Shown: positions 39,514-47,807 of the stretch, one piece after another
Position numbering within the stretch: position 1 is the stretch's first letter
Layout of the letters: every line of letters begins with the position of its first letter
Notes under the pieces: model-generated
The model's input: only the letters and a program-made list of their open reading frames with translations
What the model was told of the DNA's origin: nothing
Database searches by the model: none
Assembly (NCBI GenBank): GCA_009836625.1
Contig: VXVC01000004.1
Span: 1,325,037 to 1,389,036, forward strand
Length of the DNA: 64,000 nt
Direction of reading: 5' to 3'
Source of the DNA: Holophagales bacterium
GTDB taxonomy: Bacteria; Acidobacteriota; Thermoanaerobaculia; Multivoradales; Multivoraceae
Made by a program: the position numbers and the translations under genes

Positions 39514-40428
39514 TCAGCCGGGTCCGCGAAGCGCTCCCAGGGCGCGGATGTGCTCGGGCCCCAGACCGCAGCAGCCGCCGACGATCTGAACGCCCGCGGC
39601 GACCCAGCCGCGCGCCTCGGCCAGCAAATCAGCCGGAGCGATCACGTCGACGAAGTTCCAGTTCGGCATCGTGAAGTAGCCCGACTCCGGGTACACGCCG
39701 ACCGGTCCGTCCCACCGCTCCTGGACCATCGCCACGGCCTCGGGAACGGCCGCGATCTCGGAGTGCATCACATGCACGATGGACGGCCCGAGCGGAATCA
39801 GCGTGTCGAGCAACTCCTCGAAGGACTCGTGGGGCCAGTTGAACGGAGTGATCGCGCCCGTCTCCGGGTCCTTTCGGGCGCTGACCCCGAGCCACACCGG
39901 CAACCCGGTCTCCTTCGCCGCCCTGAAGGCGAGCAGGGCACGCTCGTGAAACTGCATCATCTCGAGCGCGATCACGTCGACTCCGGCCTCGGCAAGGAGC
40001 CCGCACTGCTCCCGGTAGGCCGCCATCTGCTCGTCGGCCGGCGGATAACCGCCCTGGATGTTGTTCGCCGGCATCGTCGACATCGATCCGGCCACGAGCA
40101 CGCCGGGACACCCGGCTCGGTCGCGGGCCTCCAGCGCTGCCTCCACCGCCCGCCGCACGATCAGCCCGACCTTGTCGCCCAGTCCGGCCGCTTCGAGCAG
40201 TGGCCGATGAGTCGCGAAGGTATTCGTGATGATCGCATCGGCTCCCGACCGGATGTACTCCTCATGGAGGTCCCGGATCGCCTCCCGGTGCTCCAGCGCC
40301 GCCGTCCCGCACCACGCGGCCGAATCCATCGGCACACCCCGGCGCTCCAGTTCCGTCCCGGTGCCGCCGTCGAGCAGCAGGATCTCCCCCCGGTCCAGGC
40401 ACTCATGCCACTCGTCGACAATCCCCAT
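39514..40428 (-). CDS. Homocysteine S-methyltransferase family protein
   Basis: 304 residues from ATG 40428, preceded by AAGGGGAGAG; ATG 40452 is less likely. It transfers a methyl group (from S-methylmethionine or betaine in known relatives) to homocysteine on a zinc ion. Seen: LLLDGGTGTELERRGV, NTFATHRPLLEAAG, and the zinc cysteines GGCCG near residue 290; the third Cys ligand is probably in the middle of the barrel. It is divergent from metY, 100 bp away, so the region between them probably carries promoters for both methionine genes. Donor specificity is not readable. Confidence 0.9.
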   Translation of the reverse strand: MGIVDEWHECLDRGEILLLDGGTGTELERRGVPMDSAAWCGTAALEHREAIRDLHEEYIRSGADAIITNTFATHRPLLEAAGLGDKVGLIVRRAVEAALEARDRAGCPGVLVAGSMSTMPANNIQGGYPPADEQMAAYREQCGLLAEAGVDVIALEMMQFHERALLAFRAAKETGLPVWLGVSARKDPETGAITPFNWPHESFEELLDTLIPLGPSIVHVMHSEIAAVPEAVAMVQERWDGPVGVYPESGYFTMPNWNFVDVIAPADLLAEARGWVAAGVQIVGGCCGLGPEHIRALGALRGPG

Positions 40429-40528
40429 CCGCTCTCCCCTTCGAAGCGCCACTCTGCCACACCGCGAAGTCGTCGCGGGCTACACTCGCGGTCCGCCTCG
40501 GGGAGTACCCAACCGGGAGGCACCCGCC

Positions 40529-41851
40529 ATGAGCAGCGACTGGTTCTACAAGTTCGACACGCTTTCGCTTCACGCCGGCCAACGGCCCGATCCGACTACC
40601 GGAGCGCGCGCCGTGCCGGTCTACAACTCGACGTCCTACGTGTTCCGGGACACGGACCACGCCGCCGGACTGTTCAACCTGGAGGAAGCCGGACACATCT
40701 ACTCGCGGATCTCCAACCCGACGGTGGCGGTGTTCGAGGAACGGATCGCCGCGCTCGAGGGTGGAGTCGGTGCGGTGGCCACCGCTTCCGGGCAGTCGGC
40801 GTTCCATCTGGCGGCGGCGACGATCCTCTCCGCCGGCGACCACGTCGTCTCCTCGGCCGCGATCTACGGCGGCACGCACAACCTGCTGAACCACACCCTG
40901 CGCCGATTCGGCATCGAGACGACCTTCGTCGAACCGACCGAGCCCGCCAACTTCCGGCAAGCCGCCCGTCCGAACACGAAGCTGTTCTTCGGCGAGACGA
41001 TCGGCAACCCGCGGATCGACGTGCTGGACATCCCAGCCGTCGCCACGATCGCCCACGAGATCGGCGTGCCGCTGCTGATCGACAACACGTTCGGGACGCC
41101 GTTCCTGTCGCGGCCGATCGAGCTCGGCGCGGACATCGTGATGCACTCGGCGACCAAGTTCATCGGCGGCCACGGCGTCACCCTCGGCGGCGTTCTCGTC
41201 GACAGCGGCAAGTTCGACTGGGCCGCCTCCGGACGCTTCCCGATCATGACCGAGCCCTGTCCGGGCTACCACGGCATCGCCTTCGCCGAGCACTACGGCC
41301 CGCCGGCCTTCATCCTCAAGGCAAGACTCGAAGGACTACGCGACTTCGGCGCCTGCCTCAATCCGCAGGCCGCGTTCTACCTGCTTCAGGGGCTGGAGAC
41401 ACTGCCGCTGCGGGTCGCCCGCCATGTCGAGAACGCACGGGCGGTCGCCGAGTTCCTCGAACAGCATGAGGCGGTCGAGTGGGTGAGCTACCCCGACCTG
41501 CCCAGCCACCCGCAGCACGACCTCGCCCGGAAGCTGCTGCCAGACGGCAGCGGCGCCCTGCTGACCTTCGGGATTCGCGGCGGACTCGAGGCCGGGATCG
41601 CCTTCATCGAGGGACTGCAGCTCTGGTCGCACCTCGCCAACGTCGGCGACGCGAAGAGCCTGGTCATCCACCCGGCGAGCACGACGCACCAGCAGATGAC
41701 CGCCGAGGAACTCGCCGAGTCGGGCGTCACCCAGGAGATGGTGCGGCTGTCCGTCGGCCTTGAGGATCCCCAGGACCTCGTGGCCGATCTCGACCGGGCG
41801 CTGAAGCGTTCCCAGCGGCGGGCGCAGCGGCCGCGAGCGGTGGCCTCCTGA
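40529..41851 (+). CDS. metY: O-acetylhomoserine aminocarboxypropyltransferase (sulfhydrylase)
   Basis: PLP enzyme of the Cys/Met metabolism family that makes homocysteine from O-acetylhomoserine and sulfide. The 440-residue length and the N-terminal motif FDTLSLHAGQRPDPTTGARAVPVYNSTSYVF (in pieces: FDTLSLHAGQ, GARAVPVY) favour MetY over MetB/MetC, which are near 390. SRISNPTVAVFEERIAALEGG and the PLP lysine in MHSATKFIGGHG (Lys210) are clear; SLVIHPASTTH is near the end. GGGAGG lies 8 nt before the ATG. Its TGA overlaps the apparent CTG start of the next gene. Confidence 0.95.
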   Translation: MSSDWFYKFDTLSLHAGQRPDPTTGARAVPVYNSTSYVFRDTDHAAGLFNLEEAGHIYSRISNPTVAVFEERIAALEGGVGAVATASGQSAFHLAAATILSAGDHVVSSAAIYGGTHNLLNHTLRRFGIETTFVEPTEPANFRQAARPNTKLFFGETIGNPRIDVLDIPAVATIAHEIGVPLLIDNTFGTPFLSRPIELGADIVMHSATKFIGGHGVTLGGVLVDSGKFDWAASGRFPIMTEPCPGYHGIAFAEHYGPPAFILKARLEGLRDFGACLNPQAAFYLLQGLETLPLRVARHVENARAVAEFLEQHEAVEWVSYPDLPSHPQHDLARKLLPDGSGALLTFGIRGGLEAGIAFIEGLQLWSHLANVGDAKSLVIHPASTTHQQMTAEELAESGVTQEMVRLSVGLEDPQDLVADLDRALKRSQRRAQRPRAVAS

Positions 41852-42687
41852 CCGAACTCGAGATCCAGGGCCGAAAGGCCTACTGCGGCACCGGCGGCTC
41901 CGCCTGGCAGGAGAGGCTGCCCCTGGCGCTGTTGATCCACGGCGCCGGCAGCGACCACACCGTGTGGGCGCTGCAGGCCCGGTCGCTGGCTCAACACGGC
42001 TGGAACGTCGCCGCGCCCGACCTGCCCGGTCACGGCGCGTCCGAGGACCTGGCCGCCATCACGACGATCGCCGACTACGCCGCCTGGACCGTCGACTTCG
42101 CGGTAGCGGCGGCGGAGCGGGCGGGCAGCCGGGACATCGCGCTCGTCGGCCACTCGATGGGCGCCTGCATCGCGGTCGACGCGGCGTCACGCTTGAACGG
42201 CCGCCTGAGCCGGCTGGCCCTGATCGGCGCCGGCGAGACGCTCCGGGTCAATCCCGGCCTGCTGGCGGACACCCTGAAACGGCCACTCGACGCCCATCGG
42301 TTCATCGCTGCATTCGGGCACGGTACCGGCGCCCACTTCGGCGGCGCCGAGTCCCCCGGACTGTGGATGCTCGGATCGACGATGGCGCTGCTCGACCGCT
42401 GCCTACCGGAAGTGCTCCACCGCGACTTCGCAGCCTGCAACGAGTGGGAAGGAAGCGAGACCGCCCCGAGCATCACCTGCCCCACGCTGGTCGTGGCCGG
42501 CGCGAAGGACAGGATGACGCCGCCGAGGGCCGGCCGCGCGCTTGCCGACCGCATTCGCGGCCCGCGTTCCGGGGGCGACAGGGGCGGCGCCGGCTTCGTG
42601 ACTGTGGCGGACGCCGGCCACATGCTGATGGCCGAAGCGCCCGGCGCCGTCACCCGCTGCCTGCGGGGCTTCCTCGGCGCCAAGTAA
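41848..42687 (+). CDS. Alpha/beta hydrolase with apparent CTG start
   Basis: 279 residues if begun at CTG 41848, in a CTGA overlap with metY. The frame has no ATG, GTG or TTG between the stop at 41761 and TTG 41932. Starting at 41932 would remove the first beta strand (LTELEIQGRKAYCGTGG), which relatives carry. Seen: LLIHGAGSDHTVW, VAAPDLPGHGASED, nucleophile elbow VGHSMGACIA with Ser103, Asp in VVAGAKDRMTPP, and His in DAGHMLMAEAP, so the catalytic triad is complete. A functional tie to methionine synthesis (for example MetX-like acyl transfer) is not supported by the length or motifs. Confidence 0.85.
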   Translation: MTELEIQGRKAYCGTGGSAWQERLPLALLIHGAGSDHTVWALQARSLAQHGWNVAAPDLPGHGASEDLAAITTIADYAAWTVDFAVAAAERAGSRDIALVGHSMGACIAVDAASRLNGRLSRLALIGAGETLRVNPGLLADTLKRPLDAHRFIAAFGHGTGAHFGGAESPGLWMLGSTMALLDRCLPEVLHRDFAACNEWEGSETAPSITCPTLVVAGAKDRMTPPRAGRALADRIRGPRSGGDRGGAGFVTVADAGHMLMAEAPGAVTRCLRGFLGAK

Positions 42688-42710
42688 CGGACCGCGTGCA
42701 CGCGGTCCGT
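42687..42710. terminator. 24-bp perfect palindrome between convergent genes
   Basis: ACGGACCGCG-TGCA-CGCGGTCCGT forms a 10-bp stem with a 4-nt loop, exactly in the gap between the hydrolase stop (42687) and the VWA gene stop (42733). It reads the same on both strands and is a likely bidirectional terminator. T-runs are short. Confidence 0.6.
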
Positions 42711-42732
42711 TGGTCGCCGTCCGGCCAGTGAC

Positions 42733-45012
42733 CTACTCGGCTTCGGCCAGGCTCTCCGCGAGGCGCATCAGGGTCACCGCCTCGCGGCGGTAGCCGTACC
42801 GGTCGTCGCCGGTGTTGGCCACGGCGAGCGCGATCGCGTCGCTCCAGGTCCAGTCGCCGGTGTAGACGCCGTTCCGCAGGAGCTGGCCGAAGCCGGCAAC
42901 CGCGGCCGCGAAGCGCTGATCGGTACCGGCCCCGCCCGCGTCGCGAGCGATCGGCAGCTCGATGAGCTCGCTGGTTTCCTCGCCCGGTTCCTTGTAGCGC
43001 AGCCGCAGGAAGGCAAGTTCCCGGGAGCCGCCCCGCCTCCCGGTGGCGACCGGCGGTTCGGCCGGAGGGGCGGCATAGCGCAGCGGCTCGTGTAGGACGG
43101 CCGGGGACCCCACCGGCGTCACTTCGTAGATCGCCGTCACCGAGTGCCCGGCGCCGACCTCGCCGGCGTCGACCCGGTCGTTGCTGAAGTCCTCGCGCCG
43201 GAGAGCCCTCGTCTCGTAACCGATCAGGCGATACTCGGCGGCCGCGGCCGGGTTGAACTCGACCTGGATCTTCACGTCGTCGGCGATCGGGAACAAGGTG
43301 CCGACGAGCTGGTCGACGAGCACCTTCTGCGCCTCGGCGAGCGTGTCGATGTAGGCCGCCTGGCCGTTGCCGTTCTGGGCCAGCGCCTGCATCGTCGCGT
43401 CGTCCAGGTTGCCGCGGCCGAATCCCAGAACCGAGAGGTACACGCCTCCTTCGCGCTGGCGGGCGACGAAGCTCTCGAGCTGCTCGGGGTCGGAGATGCC
43501 GACGTTGAAGTCGCCGTCCGTGGCCAGGATGACGCGCGTGACCTCGCCCTCCGCCGCCATGTCCCGGGCCACCCGGTAAGCCAACTGGATCCCTGCCGCT
43601 CCGGCGGTCGAACCACCGGCATGCAGTCCATCGAGCGCCGTCAGAATCGCGCCGCGATCAGCGGCCGGAGTCGGGTCCAGCACCCGGCCCGCGCTGCCGG
43701 CGTACGCGACGATCGCAACCTCGTCGGCGGAATCGAGCCGGCCGACCATCAGCCGGAACGACTGCACGAGCAGCGGCAGTTTGTTCGGCCGGTCCATCGA
43801 ACCCGAAGTGTCGACCAGGAAGACGAGGTTGAGCGGCGGCCGGTCGTCCGTCGCCGGCTGCCGGCCCTGGATGCCGATGTGCATCAGCAGCGTGCCCGGG
43901 TTCCAGGGCGTCTCCGAGACGGTCACCGTCGGCCGGAACGGCGCCCCGCGTTCCCCCGGCGCCGGATACGCGTACGGGAAGTAGTTGACCAGCTCTTCGA
44001 TCCGCACCAACTCGGGCGCCGGCAGGTAGCCGTTCGTCAGGGAGGAACGGACGACGGAGTAGCTGGCGGTGTCGACATCGATCGAGAAGGTCGAGACGGG
44101 TTCCTCGCTCGTGACCTTCAACGGACTGGCGTCTTCGTTCGCGAAGGCTTCGGTGTTCGACACCTGGGAAGCCCTTGGTTCGCCAGGAGAGGCCGCAAGC
44201 AGGCGAAACCTGTCAACGGCAAGCGCTTCCGCCACCACGGCTCGCGGCGCCGGGACACCGGGAGCCGGAGGCGGCTCGGCTACAGGGGCCGGCGGCGGCG
44301 GCTCCGCAGCCACAACTTCGGGCAGCGCCTCCAATTGAGTCCTGAGCGCCTCCCTCTGTCTCTCCAGGGCGGCGATGTTCGCGTTGAAGGACTCCAGATC
44401 GGCCGTCGCAGCGGCAACGGGGGAAGTCCGTTCTTCAGCCGGGGCCGGCGCTGCCGGCTGGCGCTCCAACTCAGCGACAACCGTCTCCGACGCCTCGCTG
44501 TCAACCGGCAACTCGGTTTCGCGGATCGGCGGCTGGACCTCGGCAGGTTCTCTCGCCGGACCCGCCGGAATCTCCGCCAGATCGGCATCGGCATCGGCAT
44601 CGGCCTGGGGTTCGTCGGCCGGCACGGGTGTCGGGTGTTCCGCTTCCGGGTCGTCTACCAGCGCAACAACGGGCTCCGGCGCGGTACCGGCATCCGCGAC
44701 GACCACCGGAGGTGGCGGAGCCGCACTCCGGCTCACGCTCACCAGGAGCGCAGCGAGACCAACGGCAGCCAGAACACCCACGGTGGCCAGAACAGGCCGG
44801 GAAGTCAGTGCGTTGAGCATGTGTCGTACTCCTTGTTCGATGCCCGCCCAGGTGTTGGCGCGGTCATCGGTACGACGCTGCTCGACGCCCGAGTCTTGGA
44901 CAAGGTCAAAGAGTTGCTGGGCGCGAGCCAGGTTCGCTTTCCGCCTTTCGGCGTCCGGCTCAGGCGTAGCGTCCTCGAATGCGCGTTTCAGATCGTCGAG
45001 TGGATCGGTCAT
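42733..45012 (-). CDS. Membrane-anchored von Willebrand factor A (YfbK-like) protein, possible anti-sigma factor
   Basis: 759 residues from ATG 45012, which overlaps the sigma factor stop as ATGA. Residues 1-75 are hydrophilic (MTDPLDDLKRAFEDATPEP) and precede one membrane segment (VLATVGVLAAVGLAALLVSV). A Pro/Ala/Glu-rich stretch of about 150 residues with a short coiled coil (ESFNANIAALERQREALRTQ) follows. Then comes a VWA domain with MIDAS motif LVFLVDTSGSMDRPNK and ILATDGDFNVGI, and the C-terminal domain usual in YfbK proteins. The topology (cytoplasmic N-terminus, outer VWA) and the coupling suggest that the N-terminus could bind the neighbouring sigma factor; that is inference. Confidence 0.85.
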   Translation of the reverse strand: MTDPLDDLKRAFEDATPEPDAERRKANLARAQQLFDLVQDSGVEQRRTDDRANTWAGIEQGVRHMLNALTSRPVLATVGVLAAVGLAALLVSVSRSAAPPPPVVVADAGTAPEPVVALVDDPEAEHPTPVPADEPQADADADADLAEIPAGPAREPAEVQPPIRETELPVDSEASETVVAELERQPAAPAPAEERTSPVAAATADLESFNANIAALERQREALRTQLEALPEVVAAEPPPPAPVAEPPPAPGVPAPRAVVAEALAVDRFRLLAASPGEPRASQVSNTEAFANEDASPLKVTSEEPVSTFSIDVDTASYSVVRSSLTNGYLPAPELVRIEELVNYFPYAYPAPGERGAPFRPTVTVSETPWNPGTLLMHIGIQGRQPATDDRPPLNLVFLVDTSGSMDRPNKLPLLVQSFRLMVGRLDSADEVAIVAYAGSAGRVLDPTPAADRGAILTALDGLHAGGSTAGAAGIQLAYRVARDMAAEGEVTRVILATDGDFNVGISDPEQLESFVARQREGGVYLSVLGFGRGNLDDATMQALAQNGNGQAAYIDTLAEAQKVLVDQLVGTLFPIADDVKIQVEFNPAAAAEYRLIGYETRALRREDFSNDRVDAGEVGAGHSVTAIYEVTPVGSPAVLHEPLRYAAPPAEPPVATGRRGGSRELAFLRLRYKEPGEETSELIELPIARDAGGAGTDQRFAAAVAGFGQLLRNGVYTGDWTWSDAIALAVANTGDDRYGYRREAVTLMRLAESLAEAE

Positions 45013-45614
45013 CGCCCTGTTTCCTCTTGCCACATGGCACGCAGCCGTTTGCGGACCTCCGAGAGCCGCCAGCTCACGGTGCCTTCGGAGACACCGAGCA
45101 CCTCGGCGGCTTGCGCGTGGGTCATTTCGCCGTCGATCGTGAGCGCGACCGTGTCGCGCAGGTCGCCCGGCAGAGCAGCCATGGTCCGCCGCAGCCAATC
45201 GAGTCCCGCGGCCGTGTCTCTCGCCGTCGCCCGGCGGTTCACTTCCCAGTCCCGCCAACCGTCCGCCGCCTTCGTCCGGCTGGAGTCCCGCCGTCGCCGA
45301 TCATGCGCCGCGTTGACCGCGATCCGGTACAGCCAGGTCATCAGGCGAGCCTGGCCCCGAAAGCTCTTCAGCTTCGCCGGAAGAGCAAGACAGATGTCCT
45401 GCGTCAGATCCTCCGCCTCCTCTCGCCGTCCCGTCAGCCGGAAGCAGAGCCGGAAGATCCGGTCGTAGTGAAGGTCGAGAAGCGCCGCGAAGGCCTCACG
45501 GTCGCCTCCGGCGGCAGCCCGGACCAGATCCCCATCCTTCACGGGCACGCTCGTCACCCTAGCGCCGGTGGAAGCCCACTTGCCCTCGAAGACATGCTGG
45601 ACCGCTTCTGCCAT
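45009..45614 (-). CDS. RNA polymerase ECF sigma factor
   Basis: 201 residues from ATG 45614; GTG 45557 (VTSVPVKDGDLVRAA) may be the true start, because the first 19 residues do not look like the family. Sigma region 2 is FAALLDLHYDRIFRLCFRLTGRREEAEDLTQDI (in pieces: LLDLHYDRIFRLCFRLTG, EEAEDLTQDICL). Region 4 is LPGDLRDTVALTIDGEMTHAQAAEVLGVSEGTVSWRL (pieces: LPGDLRDTVALT, THAQAAEVLGVSEGTVSWRL). It is coupled to the VWA membrane protein by ATGA. The target promoters are not known. Confidence 0.93.
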   Translation of the reverse strand: MAEAVQHVFEGKWASTGARVTSVPVKDGDLVRAAAGGDREAFAALLDLHYDRIFRLCFRLTGRREEAEDLTQDICLALPAKLKSFRGQARLMTWLYRIAVNAAHDRRRRDSSRTKAADGWRDWEVNRRATARDTAAGLDWLRRTMAALPGDLRDTVALTIDGEMTHAQAAEVLGVSEGTVSWRLSEVRKRLRAMWQEETGR

Positions 45615-45652
45615 CCCAACTCACCGGTATGACGCATGAGAACGCCGAATCC

Positions 45653-45680
45653 TTGGCGAAGCTTCCGACCCTGCTATCTT
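45653..45680 (+). promoter_or_regulatory. Possible promoter of the epimerase-like gene
   Basis: TTGGCG (45653-45658), 16-bp spacer, TATCTT (45675-45680). Transcription would begin near 45687, shortly before GGAGG (45694-45698) and the start codons at 45702/45708. Confidence 0.35.
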
Positions 45681-45701
45681 CCCGCGGCAACCCGGAGGTC
45701 G

Positions 45702-46595
45702 ATGACGATGCACCTTTCGATGCATAACTGGATGCGAGCCGAGCCGCTGGAGAAGACGCTCGCGCGGCTCAAGGAGTTCGGATACGAGTCGCTCGAGATC
45801 AGCGGCGAGCCGGAGCTCTACGACACGGCGGAAGTGCGCGAGCTGCTCCGGCGCTACGGCATTCGCTGCTGGGGCTCCGTCACCCTGATGATGGAGGGCC
45901 GCAGCCTGATCGCGAAGGACGAGGCCGAACGTGCGAGCTCCGTCCAGTACGTCAAGGACTGCATCACGATGGTCAAGGAGCTCGACGGCCACGAGATCTC
46001 GATCGTGCCGGGCACCGTCGGCAAGGTCGACCCCGATTCGACGCCCGAGAACGAGTGGAACTGGGCCGTCGAGAGCATGCAGGAAATCTACGAGCACGGC
46101 CAGGCCGCCGGCGTGCTGCTCGCCATCGAGCCGATCAACCGCTTCGAGACCTACTTCATCAACCGCGGCGCCCAGGCGCTGGCGCTGGCCGAGGCGACGG
46201 GCCCCGACTGCGGCGTCTGCCTGGACGCCTTCCACATGAACATGGAGGACCGTGACCTGCTCGGCTCGATCCGCCAGGCCGGCAGCCGCCTCGTCGACTT
46301 CCACGTGGCCGACAGCAACCGGATGGCTGCCGGCATGGGCGCCCTCGACTGGGCGGCAATCGTCGCGACGCTACGCGAGGTCGGCTACGACGGCGCCCTG
46401 ACCGTCGAGTTCGTGGCCTCGATCGACCGCACTCCCGCCAACCGGCACCCGAACGCGGTAGAGACCGAGCCGACCGACATCACGCCGGAGCAGAAGAAGT
46501 TCATCGAGGACCACGGCAGCAACCTGCTGAGCGACGAGTTCTACACGATGCTCACGCGGCGATCGGCGGAGGAGCTGCTGCCGCTGATCCGCTGA
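45702..46595 (+). CDS. Sugar phosphate isomerase/epimerase (xylose isomerase-like TIM barrel)
   Basis: 297 residues from ATG 45702; ATG 45708 has the better spacing to GGAGG. The TIM-barrel AP_endonuc_2 fold is indicated by TLARLKEFGYESLEISGEPE, VLLAIEPINRFETYFINR (glutamate metal ligand), VCLDAFHMNMEDRD (Asp and His) and LTVEFVAS (second Glu). These match D-tagatose 3-epimerase/hydroxypyruvate isomerase relatives. The substrate is not evident. A C-terminal extension of about 40 residues (TDITPEQKKFIEDHG) is present. It is divergent from the sigma factor gene. Confidence 0.88.
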   Translation: MTMHLSMHNWMRAEPLEKTLARLKEFGYESLEISGEPELYDTAEVRELLRRYGIRCWGSVTLMMEGRSLIAKDEAERASSVQYVKDCITMVKELDGHEISIVPGTVGKVDPDSTPENEWNWAVESMQEIYEHGQAAGVLLAIEPINRFETYFINRGAQALALAEATGPDCGVCLDAFHMNMEDRDLLGSIRQAGSRLVDFHVADSNRMAAGMGALDWAAIVATLREVGYDGALTVEFVASIDRTPANRHPNAVETEPTDITPEQKKFIEDHGSNLLSDEFYTMLTRRSAEELLPLIR

Positions 46596-46636
46596 AGCCC
46601 CGGCCGTCGGCGGAGCAGGCACTCGTCTTCGGAGGA

Positions 46637-46888
46637 TCACTCCCGGCGAGCCTCCAGGCGCCGCTCGGCGATGAGTTCGTCGACAGGGTTGCGGCCCGGT
46701 GTAGCGAACCGTTCTTGTAGGCGCCGAATCGCCGATTCCCTGCTCTCGACAATCAGTCGACCGTCCTGCGCTCGGGCGATGAGGGAATCGCCAGGCTTGA
46801 ACCCGAATGCCTCGCACAGGTCGGCCGGCACGACCAGACGGCCCCGCGTGCCGAGCCGGATGCTGACAGGGGTGAGCGGCTCAGGCAT
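46637..46888 (-). CDS. AbrB/MazE-type (SpoVT-AbrB) DNA-binding protein, lone antitoxin-like
   Basis: 83 residues. The first 50 form a swapped-hairpin AbrB fold (VSIRLGTRGRLVVPADLCEAFGF in pieces: IRLGTRGRLVVPADL, FKPGDSLIARAQDGRLIVE). The tail AIRRLQERFATPGRNPVDELIAERRLEARRE (pieces: AIRRLQERFA, VDELIAERRLEA) is the kind of amphipathic end that wraps a PIN-domain VapC toxin. No toxin gene is present downstream: the 41 bp to the end of the convergent epimerase-like gene hold nothing. It may be an orphan antitoxin or a transcription regulator. Confidence 0.8.
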   Translation of the reverse strand: MPEPLTPVSIRLGTRGRLVVPADLCEAFGFKPGDSLIARAQDGRLIVESRESAIRRLQERFATPGRNPVDELIAERRLEARRE

Positions 46889-46969
46889 CGTGCGTCAACT
46901 CTGCCACGGATCTGAGTTGGCGGCATGACTGGGCGTCGGGCGCGGCCCGGTTCGATAGCCTCGACCGAA

Positions 46970-47464
46970 ATGGCCAAGGTACTCCAAATCCAGCACGCGA
47001 CGGTCGTCGTCGACGACCTGGAGAAGGCCTGCGCCTTCTACGAGCGCGAACTCGGGCTCGAACCGCTGCCGACCTTCAACCTCGACTTCCCGGCCCAGTT
47101 CTTCAAGATCAACGAGGAACAGCAGCTTCACGTGACGGAGTGGGAGGATCAGGCCTCCTTCCGCGGCCACCTCTGCCTGCAGGTCGACGACTTCGATTCG
47201 ATCTTCTTCCGGATGCGCGAGCTGGGCGCGATCGACACCTCACCCTGGGGCAAGGTGCGCCGGCTGCCCGACGGCGCAATGCAGATGTTCATCCGCGACC
47301 CGGCCGGCAACCTGATCGAGATCTCCTGTCCGAGCGAGGTTGCCGTCGACGAGACGATCTTCCGGGACGACCTGGTTGACGCGGAGGGCCGGCTCTACGA
47401 GTCGAAGCGCGACGACCCGCGGGGGCTGCACACCGAGGACGCGACGCTCTACCACGGACGATAG
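46970..47464 (+). CDS. VOC-family (glyoxalase/dioxygenase fold) protein
   Basis: 164 residues from ATG 46970. The vicinal-oxygen-chelate fold is shown by IQHATVVVDDLEKACAFYERELGLEPLP (pieces: QHATVVVDDLEKACAFYE, RELGLEPLP), GHLCLQVDDFDSIFFRMRE and QMFIRDPAGNLIEI. Candidate metal ligands are His10 and the Glu of LIEI, with His in GHLCLQV. A tail of about 45 residues extends past the usual end. The substrate cannot be read. It runs in the same direction as the MNT/HEPN pair, which begins 8 bp after its stop. Confidence 0.85.
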   Translation: MAKVLQIQHATVVVDDLEKACAFYERELGLEPLPTFNLDFPAQFFKINEEQQLHVTEWEDQASFRGHLCLQVDDFDSIFFRMRELGAIDTSPWGKVRRLPDGAMQMFIRDPAGNLIEISCPSEVAVDETIFRDDLVDAEGRLYESKRDDPRGLHTEDATLYHGR

Positions 47465-47471
47465 CGGACAG

Positions 47472-47807
47472 ATGACACCGGTCAGCGAGGCAACGCTCAC
47501 TCAGATGGTCGACGCGATCGTCGCCGAAGTGAGTCCCGAGCGAGTGATCCTCTTCGGCTCCCAGGCCCGCGGCGACCAGGAGCACCAGTCCGACGTGGAC
47601 CTGCTGGTCATCCAGTCGGAGCCCTTCAACGCCGTAGGGAAGCGCGACGCCCAGTCCGTGCGGCTCAGCAAGCGACTGGCCCGATTCCCGGTACCGACCG
47701 ACATCCTGCTCTACGCCCGCGACGAGGTCGAGTACTGGCGCGACTCCCTGAATCACGTCGTTGCGAGGGCCCTGCGAGAGGGCAAGGTCCTCTATGAGCG
47801 ACCCTAA
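47472..47807 (+). CDS. MNT-type nucleotidyltransferase (antitoxin-like)
   Basis: 111 residues with the minimal nucleotidyltransferase fold. The active site motif GSQARGDQEHQSDVDLL has the expected GS and DxD. In characterised MNT/HEPN pairs the MNT protein neutralises the HEPN toxin, in some cases by AMPylating it. The gene overlaps the HEPN gene by 14 bp, which fits translational coupling. It starts only 8 bp after the VOC gene, so it may share its transcript. Confidence 0.88.
   Translation: MTPVSEATLTQMVDAIVAEVSPERVILFGSQARGDQEHQSDVDLLVIQSEPFNAVGKRDAQSVRLSKRLARFPVPTDILLYARDEVEYWRDSLNHVVARALREGKVLYERP

Noticed and set aside
40429..40528. S-adenosylmethionine riboswitch upstream of metY
   Set aside because: The gap of about 100 bp is shared with a divergent gene, and I see no set of stems matching a known SAM class.
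45015..45258. Upstream extension of the VWA protein frame
   Set aside because: It overlaps the sigma factor gene on the same strand in another frame; ATG 45012 gives the usual ATGA overlap.
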